Source of the DNA: Macrobrachium rosenbergii
Lineage: Eukaryota; Arthropoda; Malacostraca; Decapoda; Palaemonidae
Direction: 5' to 3'
Assembly: GCF_040412425.1 (NCBI RefSeq)
Contig: NC_089792.1
Span: 23,042,309-23,106,308, forward strand
DNA length: 64,000 nucleotides
Within the stretch, counting starts at the first letter, position 1. Each line of letters opens with the position of its first letter. This document shows, in pieces, positions 12,650-22,849 of the stretch. The position numbers and the translations under genes are program-made. The notes beneath the pieces are model-generated. The model did not search any database. It was not told the origin of the DNA and saw nothing but the letters and a program-made list of their open reading frames with translations.

Positions 12650-13190
12650 CATTATTCAGAAGATGAACCCTTTTCATAAAGAACAAGCCCACAGGGGCCA
12701 CTGACTTGAAATTCAAGCCAAAGAATATGAAGTTCATTTTAAAGAAGTAACAGAAGCTAAAGGGAAATACACTACATAAAGAGAAGATCAGTTATTAGAA
12801 AAACAGATAAATTAACACAGAAATAAATAAATATTATACAAGGAGAATTGTAGAATTGTATTAGAGTAGTAGCATTGCACCTTCTCTTGAACTTCTGAAG
12901 TGCCAATTGCATGACATCCTAAGGAAGGCAGTTCCACAGTACAACGGTGTGAAGAATAAGGACCTCTGGAACTGAGAAGTTCGACAGTGAGGCAAATTTA
13001 CTATATATTGGTGCTACTGTTCAGCAAATCTGTGGTTGCTCTCAGCAGGAAGGGGATCAAGGAACAATTGTGAATGTGAAAAATCTCTGTTAAAATACAA
13101 CTTATGAAAAATTACCAAACAAGAGACCATCTGTCAATGCTCCAAGTCATAATTGCTAATATTAGGAAACACAAACCTACCATCACAAAC
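12650..13190 (-). pseudogene. LINE 3' end remnant (CR1/L2-like)
   Basis: The minus strand reads FASLSNFSVPEVLILHTV, then VLWNCLP and FKRRCN. This is the 'RS.F..RTV.LWN.LP' and 'FKRRV' C-terminal signature of CR1/L2-type LINE polyproteins. One stop interrupts it. No upstream RT is adjacent, so this is a 5'-truncated copy. Confidence 0.55.
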
Positions 13191-13199
13191 AACTCTATC

Positions 13200-13770
13200 T
13201 ACAAAGCCTAAGAACGAGTAACAGGCTCGGCAGAGGGAGCGACTACCCGTGGGCAAACCCCACCAGCCTCCCCTGGGCCTCTGGTATGTCTTCTCCCCGG
13301 TGCGGGGGAGCGGGACAGGGACCTTTGCCTAGGAGCGCTGGTGGGACAGGCAGCCACCTCCTCAAAATGCACAACACTGTCATCTTGCACTTCACTTGGA
13401 CTAAGGGAACACTGGAAGCTTTCTCTATAAAAGCTTTAACAGAAACACCAAAGATTGGAAGCACGGGAACCTGGTAAAGGAGTATGAGGCACAGAACTAG
13501 GAGGGCTGAGGATGGGAGACACAGGGATTTGAGGAGAAGAAATAGCGCTACCTTCTACCACAGACGGAGAAGGAATAGGTTCTAAACTAGCCCTATTTTC
13601 GGCTCTAAGGGCCATCTTCCTCTTTCTATCCCTATCCAATTTAACTAAGTGAGATTTCAACACTCTCCACTTTTGATCATCCCAATCCTGACATTCAGAA
13701 TAAGTAAGGTCTTTATTACACTCCTGCCCCCTACATTTAACACACTTAGTGTGAGTCATAAACAATTTTG
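13200..13770 (-). pseudogene. DIRS-like gag N-terminal part
   Basis: The frame 13765-13436 gives CVKCRGQECNKDLTYSEC, QDWDDQKWRVLKSHLVKLDR and then KRKMALRA. This is the same Cys cluster plus basic segment as at 25783-25475. One Cys of the cluster is replaced by Tyr. The next frame (13464-13208) carries the Ser/Pro part with APGRRHT and GGVCPRVVAPSAEPV. The element stops abruptly near 13200, so only the gag start remains. Confidence 0.65.
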
Positions 13771-13779
13771 ACTAACCTA

Positions 13780-14290
13780 GTTTTATAACCTTCGGTGCCT
13801 GAATACTTCACCAAGAGACTGGAACAAATATCTAAAAAATGATGAAAGAGACAGCACAAAACCATCAATGTTAACTGGGTGCCAGCAGAAAACGAATTGA
13901 AGCTCTATGCCGAGTTGTACCTATCAGTCCCGAATGTGGGCGGGACCTTGTGACCTACACAAGCGATGGTAGTGCCACTTTGTTGTTTGAATTTTTAGAA
14001 TGCTATGGTAAGAAGTTTGTAGCTAAGTAATTACAGGCAGTCCCTGGTTATCGGCGGGGTTCCGTTCCCGATGCTGTGATGATAATTGAAAATCGGCAAT
14101 AACCAAAAATCAGCGGTAATAGCACCGATCCCTGGTTATCAGTGCCAATAACTGGGGATCGGCGCCGATAACCAGAGATCGGTGCACATCGGTGTCGAAA
14201 ATCCAGTTATCGTCGTCACTAGGCAAGCACCATAAAACTGGATCGCCGATAACCGGGCACTGCCTGTACTTGGTAAGTCACTTATATAAA
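13780..14290 (-). repeat. DIRS-family 5' leader, interrupted by a MITE
   Basis: 'gtgggcgggacc', 'gtaattac' and 'cttggtaagtcacttatata' match the leader upstream of the other gag copies. The leader is split at 'gtaatta/cttggtaag' by the 233-bp MITE at 14034-14266. Confidence 0.7.
14034..14266. mobile_element. Tc1/mariner-like MITE with TA duplication
   Basis: The inverted ends are CAGGCAGTCCCTGGTTATCGG and the complement of CGATAACCGGGCACTGCCTG, flanked by TA on both sides. Removing the element and one TA restores the uninterrupted leader string 'gtaattacttggtaag' known from 26095 and 27905. The interior is made of repeated GATAACC/GGTTATC blocks and has no coding frame. Confidence 0.92.
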
Positions 14291-15480
14291 ACACATCCCT
14301 AGAAAACAATCCAACTAGAATAACATCTAGCTTGGAAACAACAGAAGATGCTGCAACCATGGTAGGATTGTTAGAAGAAACATTGATAGAAGCAAAAGGA
14401 AAAGACTTGCTGACAGCTGAAGAAAGCATGTCAAGAACGAACAGGTGCATTCTGAGGAGAAAGAGGAATAGCAGACAAGGGTTTACAATGAGAAGTAGAT
14501 GTAAAAGAGATTGGTTTAACAACTGATTGAGTCAACGTAACATCAGATTAAATACAACTCACTACAGATGCATTATTACTATAAAACTGTCTATATCTGT
14601 AAAATTAATCCTAGAGTGCTAACAACCTCATTACTAGATGCTGATGAAGGTAGAAGTTGTACATGGTGCAAAAATTTATATTTACCAAAATGACCTTCCT
14701 ACTAGTGTTAATCAAAACTCAAGAGCATGAAAAACAAGAGAAGGTGGCAAAGGGTAGAGAACCATATCGTCCCCAAGAACCGACCTAGTTCCCTTGCAGT
14801 GGACCCATCAACTGTCACCAGGCAGTCCTAGGATCAGGCTACAGATGGGCGAGGGCACTGACACCTTACCTCCTACAGGGAAAAAGTGAAAATGATCGCA
14901 CACTATGGGGGGACCTGGAACGGTTCGCTAACATGAATTCAGACAGACCTTTTACTGACTAATACAAAGAAGTCTCAGTGCTAGCTAAAGCATTAGCAGA
15001 GGAAAAGGCCACAGACTGAGAAAGGACAACAACAGACGAAGAACCTTCAGAAGGGGGGAGAAATGAAAGGCTTAAGACCTGACCTAACTATCTGCTTTTT
15101 CATTCTCAATCTATTTGCTTCCCTTCTCTTTCTATACCTAACGAACTTAATCATAAAGACTTTCAAAAATCCCTACATTCCTCACATCTATTCTCAAGAT
15201 CACACTCTATACCCCTGCAGCCAGCACAAACAGTTTGTCTACCTTAAATTCAACATCCTGCTAACACACTAATCATTTCTGCAGAACCTGACATTCTTAG
15301 CCTTAATTCTAATGGAAGGCATCCAAGGAAAAGAAAATGCGTGGTACCATGAAAGCAGCAAACAGTTAAAACCATGAAATGCTGAGTGCCAAAACACAAT
15401 GGCAGCAAGAAGAATTCTGACAAGAGCTAAAATGTTTGAAACACACCTAGTGGAGAGCAGATGTAGTACAGTCATCCAGG
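14291..15480 (-). pseudogene. Second gag-like remnant with the same Cys cluster
   Basis: The minus strand at about 15215-15150 reads CAGCRGIECDLENRCEEC, with the spacing C-x2-C-x4-C-x5-C-x2-C of the copy at 25.7 kb. A basic segment rich in Arg and Lys follows. The rest of the stretch is broken into short frames rich in Ser, Thr and Lys. It sits next to the leader at 13780-14290 but is not collinear with it, so it is a separate insertion. The 5' side (15290-15480) is probably its leader. Confidence 0.5.
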
Positions 15481-15861
15481 TCAGTCATATGATCTTTTTT
15501 GTTTGAATGCTGATTTGGCATTCAAATAAAACTACTAGCTTCGCACATATTATGGGAATACTCTCAACACATTCTTTTCTGCCTTTTTTACATTAAACCA
15601 TAATACATACAGAATGACAGACACTGGGCATTTTATAAATGCCCAATGACTCCAGTTTGTGAAGATTGTTTTGTAATCACTTTCAGAGAAAAAGTTCTTT
15701 AAATTATATTAAATATATTTTTTCTCAACTCTTTCCTCATACAAGGTGTAAGGAACATGTAAGAACTGTAAAACATCTTTGTTTCCTTTCTAAGAGCTAT
15801 TTCATATTCCACATGAGACTTTCATACAATATATAGTAATTAAAACTTAGAATTTACTTAC
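15481..15861. other. TOP3A intron, no gene seen
   Basis: AT-rich sequence next to the donor of the 15862-16080 exon. No feature was recognised. Confidence 0.5.
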
Positions 15862-16080
15862 TAACTCTCCAGCTATTTCAATTTCTACAATTGTTTCTAG
15901 TCCTTGAGCATCCTTACTGACACAGGCCAGGAAATGTCTAACAATGAATTCATACAGCTTTTTTTCATCGCCCTGAAGATTACTTGCATATTTGGTAGGA
16001 TGGATTGGAGGATGAGCCTGGTCAGATTTCCTCCCTTGTCTAGGGTTAGGCCCAACTTCCAAAACACGAGCAGCAAATTC
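15862..16080 (-). CDS. TOP3A: TOP3A exon: HPPIHPTK region
   Basis: The exon encodes FAARVLEVGPNPRQGRKSDQ, AHPPIHPTKYASNLQGDEKK and LYEFIVRHFLACVSKDAQ, ending IEIAGEL. The KSDQAHPPIHPT and LQGDE-LYEFIVRHFLAC blocks are hallmarks of TOP3A just after the active-site Tyr domain. The acceptor is 'ccttataacag' and the donor 'gtaagt'. The first two bases complete a Glu codon started in the exon at 28150-28330, and it ends in phase 0. No stop or shift is present. Confidence 0.97.
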
Positions 16081-17159
16081 TGTTATAAGGAATTAATTAT
16101 ACTTTACTATTTCAGAACATGTAAATGCTTTCAAATTACTATGTAATCATATGGCCACATGAACTACAATCCTTTACATATTACAAAAAACATTTAATTG
16201 ATAAATTCCATACAAAAAATTACTTTTGTTATTTAAATTTACTGGGTCAGTTCTTTTGTTAAGTGAACTACTTCATGTTCTTTCCTGAACATAACTAGTT
16301 AACATTCTAATATTTTATGTCATTGTACACTAAACTGTAATACAGTATAATTATTAGAATGTTTTCATTAACAACAATACCAACAAAGTGTCCTTATTAA
16401 ACAAAATTTAAATAAGTAAAATTTACTCTTTATTATATTAATATAGATTACTGCAAAATAAGAAAATTACATAACATACACTGTACAGTAAATGAATCTT
16501 CAAATCTGTTTAAAAGATAATGCCAAACCTATTAAGCAATTTTACACATTTCTGTACAGATATTACCTTATCTTGTTCCTTAATATGACCAGACATCACA
16601 TGTCTCAGCAACTTCTTAATCTATTAAAACATGGCCAGTGTTTTTACACTGGCTTTTCTCTTGATGGGGGATACACATGCAATGAGTATTTTCTACTCTC
16701 CAATATCCTGTGCTTTTCTACATGATTTCATAGGCCTTTGTCCTACTACTGTACTACTATTTATACTGTTTTTCTAATCATTTGTATATCATGACTTCTC
16801 AATGCATCCAAACCATCTCAGAATGACAAATTTTAAATCAATTTGTATTTTCTATAACTAACAAACCTGCAGTCTTAACATAAGGGAAAAGTTCTTTTCC
16901 AGACCCTAGGCACAACATCTCCCTACTAATTCAACATTCATAATATTCTGGCCATATAAATAATAATATTCTATGGTCACCTTTTTATAATCTCAATTTC
17001 CCTCATCAGTACCAGTGTTTCTGCGTAAAGACCTTGCATACTAATCTTAAATTTTTTTCTCTCTAATAATGAGACACTTTTATTTACCAATAGTTTAGAT
17101 CTCTCCATTAAATTCATACTGCAGCTACTATTTTATTTTTATGGCCATTTCAACTTCTG
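16081..17159. other. TOP3A intron, no gene seen
   Basis: Very AT-rich and CpG-poor. No coding frame with homology signs and no clear repeat. Confidence 0.5.
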
Positions 17160-18520
17160 CTTAACTGTCCAGTGTGTACCCACAATAACAGAAATTCTCT
17201 ACTTCTAAAACCTGCTCGTTTACCATAACATTGTTCTCCACTTCCCCATTTGTTCCTGTATTAGATTCCAGGCATAGAAAACTCTTACCCCAGATATAAT
17301 GGAAATTTTGTGCATCCCTTTCAACACCATCTGTTACATTTGGCATACAGTGCTGAGTTCAGCACCATACCTGTCCTTCAATATCAACATGGCCACTATC
17401 CTGATTGTACTTTTTCCTTTGCTTCCCTCCTCCCATCAAAGCTTTGTTTTGCTTACACTGATTTTCAATCCTCTCTGAATCATTCAACTCTTCCAGCTTT
17501 TTACTTTTCCACAACCTCTTCTTCAGATTCTGCTGTTAATGATAAGCAACCTGTATACAGTACAAATGCTGCTTACTATACTATTATAAACAGCATAGGA
17601 CTCAGCACTGATCCCTAATGGGCACCACCATTCATCGTATTCTTCTGATACACCTACAGCTGTCTTCACATTAGATTTAGTGCTTGTGTGAAGTAACATT
17701 ACTCACTTAAATAGTCTTCCCAGTACCCTCTACCTTTGTAATTCCTATCTGATTGTTTGTCTCAGTACCGTATATTAATTTTTTTCAAGATCCACAAATA
17801 TATGGTACTGCATATTTTCCTCTCTGCTTGTTACTATTCATTCCTGACTCTCTCGTCATTTACAGTATAATATAATCTTCCCAACAGATGTATGCTATAA
17901 ATCTATCTTGTAATCATAGCTCTTATAAATTTTCATATTCTTTCCAAATGCCCATGATTCTTGTGCACAGAAAAGTACAGTCCTTTTATATGTTATTATT
18001 TTTTACTCTGGTTACTAATACCCATGATTCTTGTGCACAGAAAAGTACAGTCCTTTTATATGTTATTATTTTTTACTCTGGTTACTAATATATCTTTATT
18101 AACCTCGACTCAACCAGTCTCTTTTCTTTGAATGCAGACACTAACTCTTATTTTCCTTAAGATTCTCTTAATACAATACCAGCTTCAGAATCTATGTCAT
18201 CAAAACAATACGTATGTTCTTCCTCTTCTACGACCCATCTTTCCACAAGTTTTCTCACCTCTTTTTTTTTTCTGCATATCTCATGTGACACTACTAACAT
18301 ATCTGATACGTAGTACAGTATTGCAATCTCTCACAACATCTTCCTGTCAAATTTTCTTCCTGGACTTTTTCCTTTGTTTCCTTTCTAATATTACCATAGG
18401 CTTGACTTTGTTTCCATTTACTTTCAATACTCTCTCCTCCATTCCATTCTTCCTCTCCTTTTAAATGTCCAAGGGTTCTTCCTCTAATTCTTTTGTTATC
18501 ACTGGCATTCACATATAGCA
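17160..18520 (-). pseudogene. LINE reverse transcriptase remnant (RTE/R1-like signature)
   Basis: Minus-strand frames near 17580-17630 read GSVLSPMLFIIV, the RT motif that precedes the catalytic YADD in many non-LTR elements. Near 17520 SLTAESEEEVVEK is seen. The 17346-17161 frame has NEQVLEVENFCYCGYTLDS, matching the 'VNG..LEVV..FKYLG..LDS' segment that follows the RT core. The upstream part (18536-18294) is highly charged. A perfect 70-bp duplication lies inside. The copy is dead. Confidence 0.5.
17951..18090. repeat. Perfect 70-bp tandem duplication
   Basis: Positions 17951-18020 and 18021-18090 are identical over 70 bases (both start cccatgattcttgtgcacag and end ggttactaata). Perfect identity in decayed DNA implies a very recent event or an assembly artefact. 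Confidence 0.97.
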
Positions 18521-18680
18521 GCTCCAGAAGGCACATTTTTGCATTTATTTGTAGCTTCCTTCACTACTATGATAGCTGGATGCATTTTAGTATGTGGTAT
18601 CTATGATATTTTGGATGGTACAATGTCATCGAACATCCTAGATAACTTAAGTAGTCTCGTTATGGAGCTTAAGATAGTTA

Positions 18681-19352
18681 ATGAAAATATGGAAATCAAC
18701 GTTATGTCAGCTGTTTCCGAACCTTCGTGTTAACGAATATCAGGACATTATTACCTCCCATAAAAACCAACTACGTGAATGGTGTTTAGGCAATGGTATA
18801 TTAGATATAAACTGTGAGTTGTCTTTCAAGCTAGCTACTGGAGAAACAGATGAAATGTGTTTTCACCAGACCAATGAAAATCCTGGAATTTTCTTAAATA
18901 GGGGTGGTGCAATTAGGCTACTTGAGTCTCTTAGCAAGAAATTCCAGCATTTTAACCTCTGTGATAACCGGAAGAATGTCAAAAGATCACATAAGTGGAT
19001 AGAAACAAAATCAGAACGTAGTGCTATCTATCAGCAAGCACGCCCTCGCATCATAAATACACGCAGGGAATCGGTTACTGGACACTGGTGGAATTCAGGG
19101 CAGACCACAAATCGGGATCATACTAACTACAGGGAGGATCAGTGTGGAGAGAATGGAGCATTCAAGAAGTACCATAAAGATGACGGCAAAAACTACGGAC
19201 AAAATCAGCGTTACCAATCCCAGCCCAGATGTTATAATTAAGGTGAACATAACCACAGCCAAAATTCATGTTATTATGATCACAGAATTAGATGCACTAG
19301 CTGCCATGGTTTAGGGCATAAAAGTCGATTATGCCCTCGCTATGCCCCTTAG
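18681..19352 (+). pseudogene. LINE ORF1-like protein with CCHC knuckle
   Basis: The open frame 18681-19241 is followed after one TAA by an in-frame continuation to 19352. That continuation contains CTSCHGLGHKSRLC, a C-x2-C-x4-H-x4-C knuckle expected of a nucleic-acid-binding ORF1. The body is rich in Asn, Arg, Gln and His toward its end (residues 120-186), also typical of RNA-binding tails. The start is uncertain: an upstream frame 18539-18733 overlaps it and may be the true N-terminus joined by a frameshift. I do not recognise the N-terminal domain. Confidence 0.55.
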
Positions 19353-19469
19353 GATAACGACCAGGAAGATGGCATTGCAGGAGGTACAGTGAGGATCACT
19401 ATCATTGAGAAGGATGTGAGAAATCTGCCAACTATAGAACACTTGAATGCCAGTCTTTATGATCGCATT

Positions 19470-20090
19470 TTGATGAAGTACAACTGTTAATGAGAGAAAG
19501 GAAAATAGACATTTTATGCATAAGTGAAACATGGCTAGATTCGGATATCCGAGATAGTTTTGTAACCATTTCAAATTTTAATATCTATCATTGCCACTAG
19601 GGAAGAAGAGGAGGGACTTGTATTTATGTTCGAGATGATTTAAAAGTCAACAGGATTACCCTAAATGTTGATAAAGTAGTAGGAGTAGAGGATGTCTGGA
19701 TAACTATACAACATAAAAAGCTCCAATCATTCATTGAAGGGTGTGTTTACTGCCATCCTAAAGCTTTAATCTCCTCTTTCAATTACATTCAGGCAGTTTT
19801 TTAAGCTGTTTCCTTGCGTGGAAAACCAATTTTTATAATAGGTGATATTAATGATGTAATGATGACTTATTATCCTCTAATAGAAAATTAAGTAAAACTA
19901 TATGCCAATTAAACCTACATCAGGCAATTAATAAACCTACAAGAAATACAATTATAACCTCATCATTGCTAGATGTTATCATCACAAACAGATCAGAAAT
20001 GATTTCCCAAACTGAAGTAGTTCCCTGTCCTATTGCTGATCATGAATTGGCAACACTACAAATTGATATTTCAAAACCAAAAAGACAGCC
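19470..20090 (+). pseudogene. LINE AP-endonuclease domain
   Basis: Frames read ERKIDILCISETWLDSDI, then GRRGGTCIYVRDDL, then KPIFIIGDIND and SLLDVIITNR with DHELATLQIDI. These are the ordered endonuclease motifs of Jockey/CR1-type LINEs (the SETWL, GGV.iYV, GDFND and SDH signatures). Stops and small shifts interrupt it. Confidence 0.75.
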
Positions 20091-20274
20091 TGTAACTAGA
20101 ATGTTTCGTAGTTTAAGAAACTACAGTCAGAATATGTTCTGTAATAGCCTATTAAATAGAACCTATGACCTTAATGCTACTTTAAGTACCGACAATTTAA
20201 ATATTCACGTTCCTATATTTACTAATATTTTTATTGAGAGTTTAAATGAGTGTGCCCTATCTGTAACAAAAGTA

Positions 20275-20639
20275 CAGGCAGTCCCCGGTTTAAGATGGGG
20301 GTTCCGTTTTTACGCCGCGTCATAAACCGAAACTTGCCGTAAACCGAAAAATCATTGAAAATCGTCAAAAATCCTAAGAAAATCTTAGTTTTAATGTTTT
20401 GGGTGTATTGAAAATGATGTAAACTACATTTATATTGAGTTTTTTATAAAAAAAAACTCCAAATTTTGATTATTCTGCCGTTTTGGAGCCATATTTCTTC
20501 CGACGGATTGGCGTACGACAAGTCGTAACCCCGGAACATGCGTCGTAAACCGGGAAATAATTTCTGATAAATATATTTGAAAAGCGTCGCAACCTCGGAA
20601 CGTTGTAAGCCGGACCCGTCGTAAACCAGGGACTGCCTG
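20275..20639. mobile_element. Tc1/mariner-like MITE nested in the LINE
   Basis: The ends are CAGGCAGTCCCCGGTTTA and TAAACCAGGGACTGCCTG, flanked by TA on each side (365 bp). Excision with one TA rejoins LINE sequence between the endonuclease and RT. It shares end sequence with the 14034 and 29600 copies but has a different interior (CGTAAACCG-type blocks). Confidence 0.92.
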
Positions 20640-20689
20640 TATTTACCTGGCCCCCAGCTCCTTGGATAAGTCATGACCTTAAAATACAA

Positions 20690-22500
20690 ATGAAAGCAAG
20701 AGATGAATTGCATGAAAGAGTCAAAAGGGATACATTAAATCTAGAATTAAGAAATATTTATAAAAACTATAAAAAACAAGTTAATCAACTTATTAAAACA
20801 AAGAAGGCAGAACATTTTAAAGATAAGTTTAAAAACTGTCTTGGTAATTTGTCTACTAAATGGAATATTGTTCATGAAATTATCCCTGCCACAAACAGTA
20901 ACATAAGTATCCATGATGACAAACAATAAGAAAGATAAAGCAGAAGAATTTAATGAATGTTTTGCAAATGTAGGTCGACTGGCCTTCGAAAATTCTCAAT
21001 TGACCTCGAATGCAAATAATAATCTGCCCACTTTAGATGCTATTATACCTCAAAGTATCACTAGCAACTTTTTCAGGCCCCAACCCGTTGACGTAGATAG
21101 TTGTCCTGATAGTGAGGGATTTGAATGACTCAAAAGCATTTGGATCTGATGGTATTTCTCTCCGTTTCATATGAGGTGCATTACCCGTGAAAAGTTTTTA
21201 CCTAACCGTTATAGTGAACACCTCCATTGTAACGGTTTATACCCTGGCGACTGGAAACTATCTCGTGATACCATTTTTCAAGAACGGTAACCCAGATGCA
21301 GTCGGAAATTATCAGCCTATATCACTCCTACCAGTGTTATCTAAGATATTATAAAAAATAGTCTCAGTTCAGCTCATGCAATATCTTGAAGAAAATAATT
21401 TATTATCACAAATGCAACATGGTTTTAGACCACATCTATCAACCGAAACCCCACTGATGAAGATCACAGAAAAAATTTATAGTAACACAGACGAAAAAAA
21501 GATCTCTCTCCTTATTTTGTTGGATCTCTAAAGTATTTGATAGCGTTAACCTTGATGTCCTACTTAATAAATGTATACAACTAAAAACTGACCCGATTTG
21601 GTTAAAAAATTACAGTATTTGGAAATTCGATATCAATCGGTAAGAATAAACGATGTAATATTGTCCTCTAAACTAGTACAATTTGGAGTCCCACAAGGAT
21701 CAATATTAGGACCAATTCTTTTCTTAATTGATATCAATGATATGTCTGTTTCTTTAAAGGATGTCTTTTATACAGTATGCAGATAAGTCAAATCCTAATC
21801 ACCTGAACCATAGAAGAATTACAAATGATAATTTCAAGAGCGGAAAGTATCTTAGAAAATGGTAAATATTATTTCCAAACCAGTGGATTAAATGTAAACG
21901 AATCTAAAACTCAGTATATTTTCCTTGGCTCGAGGCAATACATTTCTCAAATTCCTGATAATATAGTCATAAATTTTAGTGGCTATGTTATTGGAAAAAG
22001 TGACCATGTAAAAAACCTTGAGTTAACTTTGATCAGTACATACTTTTTGATGTTCATATAAATGAAGTCAGTAGGAAAGTGAATGGAACACTAATTTACC
22101 TAAACAGAATAAAAGACAGGTTTGATAATGAAATACGTAAAATACGACTGATGGGAAGGCAAAGAAATGTGATCGTGTAACCCCAATTTTAAGGAAATTA
22201 CAGTGGCTAAATAAACAAAGAATACAGTGTGACTTATGTCTACTAGTTTATAAAATATTAAATAAAAATTATTACCAGCATGGACTTTTTCTCTGACATC
22301 GGTTAGATTTAGGAGTGACAGGACAACAAGAAATAGCAACGACCTTTACATACCAAGGACAAATACCGAGCTGGGTAAAAGATCATTCACTGTACAGGGT
22401 CCTTTGGCTTGGAATAAGCTACCAGCAGGTATAAAAACAATAGCTAATATCAATTTTTTCATATCAGTGTTAAAGAAACGTATTTTGCCTGTAGGTTGAT
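20690..22500 (+). pseudogene. LINE reverse transcriptase and C-terminal block
   Basis: The frames give NYQPISLLPVLSKIL, QHGFRPHLSTETPLMKITE, LILLDL-SIFDSVN, VPQGSILGPILFLIDINDM and LNVNESKTQYIFLGSR, which are RT motifs in order. At 22330-22500 they give NSNDLYIPRTNTELGKRSF, GPLAWNKLPAGIK and LKKRIL, the usual C-terminus of CR1/L2-like polyproteins. Frameshifts separate most blocks, and the YADD motif is only recognisable as YADKSN. Confidence 0.8.
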
Positions 22501-22849
22501 TACTCTTTATACTAACTGCATTCCCAGTACTGTAACAATAGGAGTACAACTTTCTAAACCAAAGTGATCCTTAATTCACACATGTAAATAAAATTATACA
22601 TACTACTACCCTATGTATTACAAGGCTACGTTTTGTTTTCATTTTTAAAATGTTCATCCAGGTTTGTTGTATGTAGTAAATTGTAAGTAGTATAAAATGT
22701 AAGTAGTATAAAATGTAACTCTTGCATCGAAATGCATTGATTCGTGTAAGATACAGAATAGCCAATGTAAATATTGGAAATATAGCTTATTATTATTATA
22801 ATTATTATTATATTATTATTATTATTGGGAAATTTTGGGTTCTTTGTTT

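Larger units (their letters stand above)
18540..22840 (+). mobile_element. CR1/L2-like LINE, near full length, inactive
   Basis: A plus-strand element with, in order, an ORF1-like frame ending in a zinc knuckle (to 19352), an AP-type endonuclease (about 19470-20090), a reverse transcriptase (about 20690-22000) and a C-terminal block (22300-22500). The 3' tail is an (ATT)n tract at about 22790-22827. It is interrupted by a MITE at 20275-20639 and by many stops. It lies head-on against the minus-strand DIRS gag that begins at 22850. Confidence 0.8.

Noticed and set aside
18294..18536. Charged minus-strand ORF as a host exon
   Set aside because: No splice signals or recognised domain; it sits upstream of LINE RT motifs and is best read as part of that remnant.
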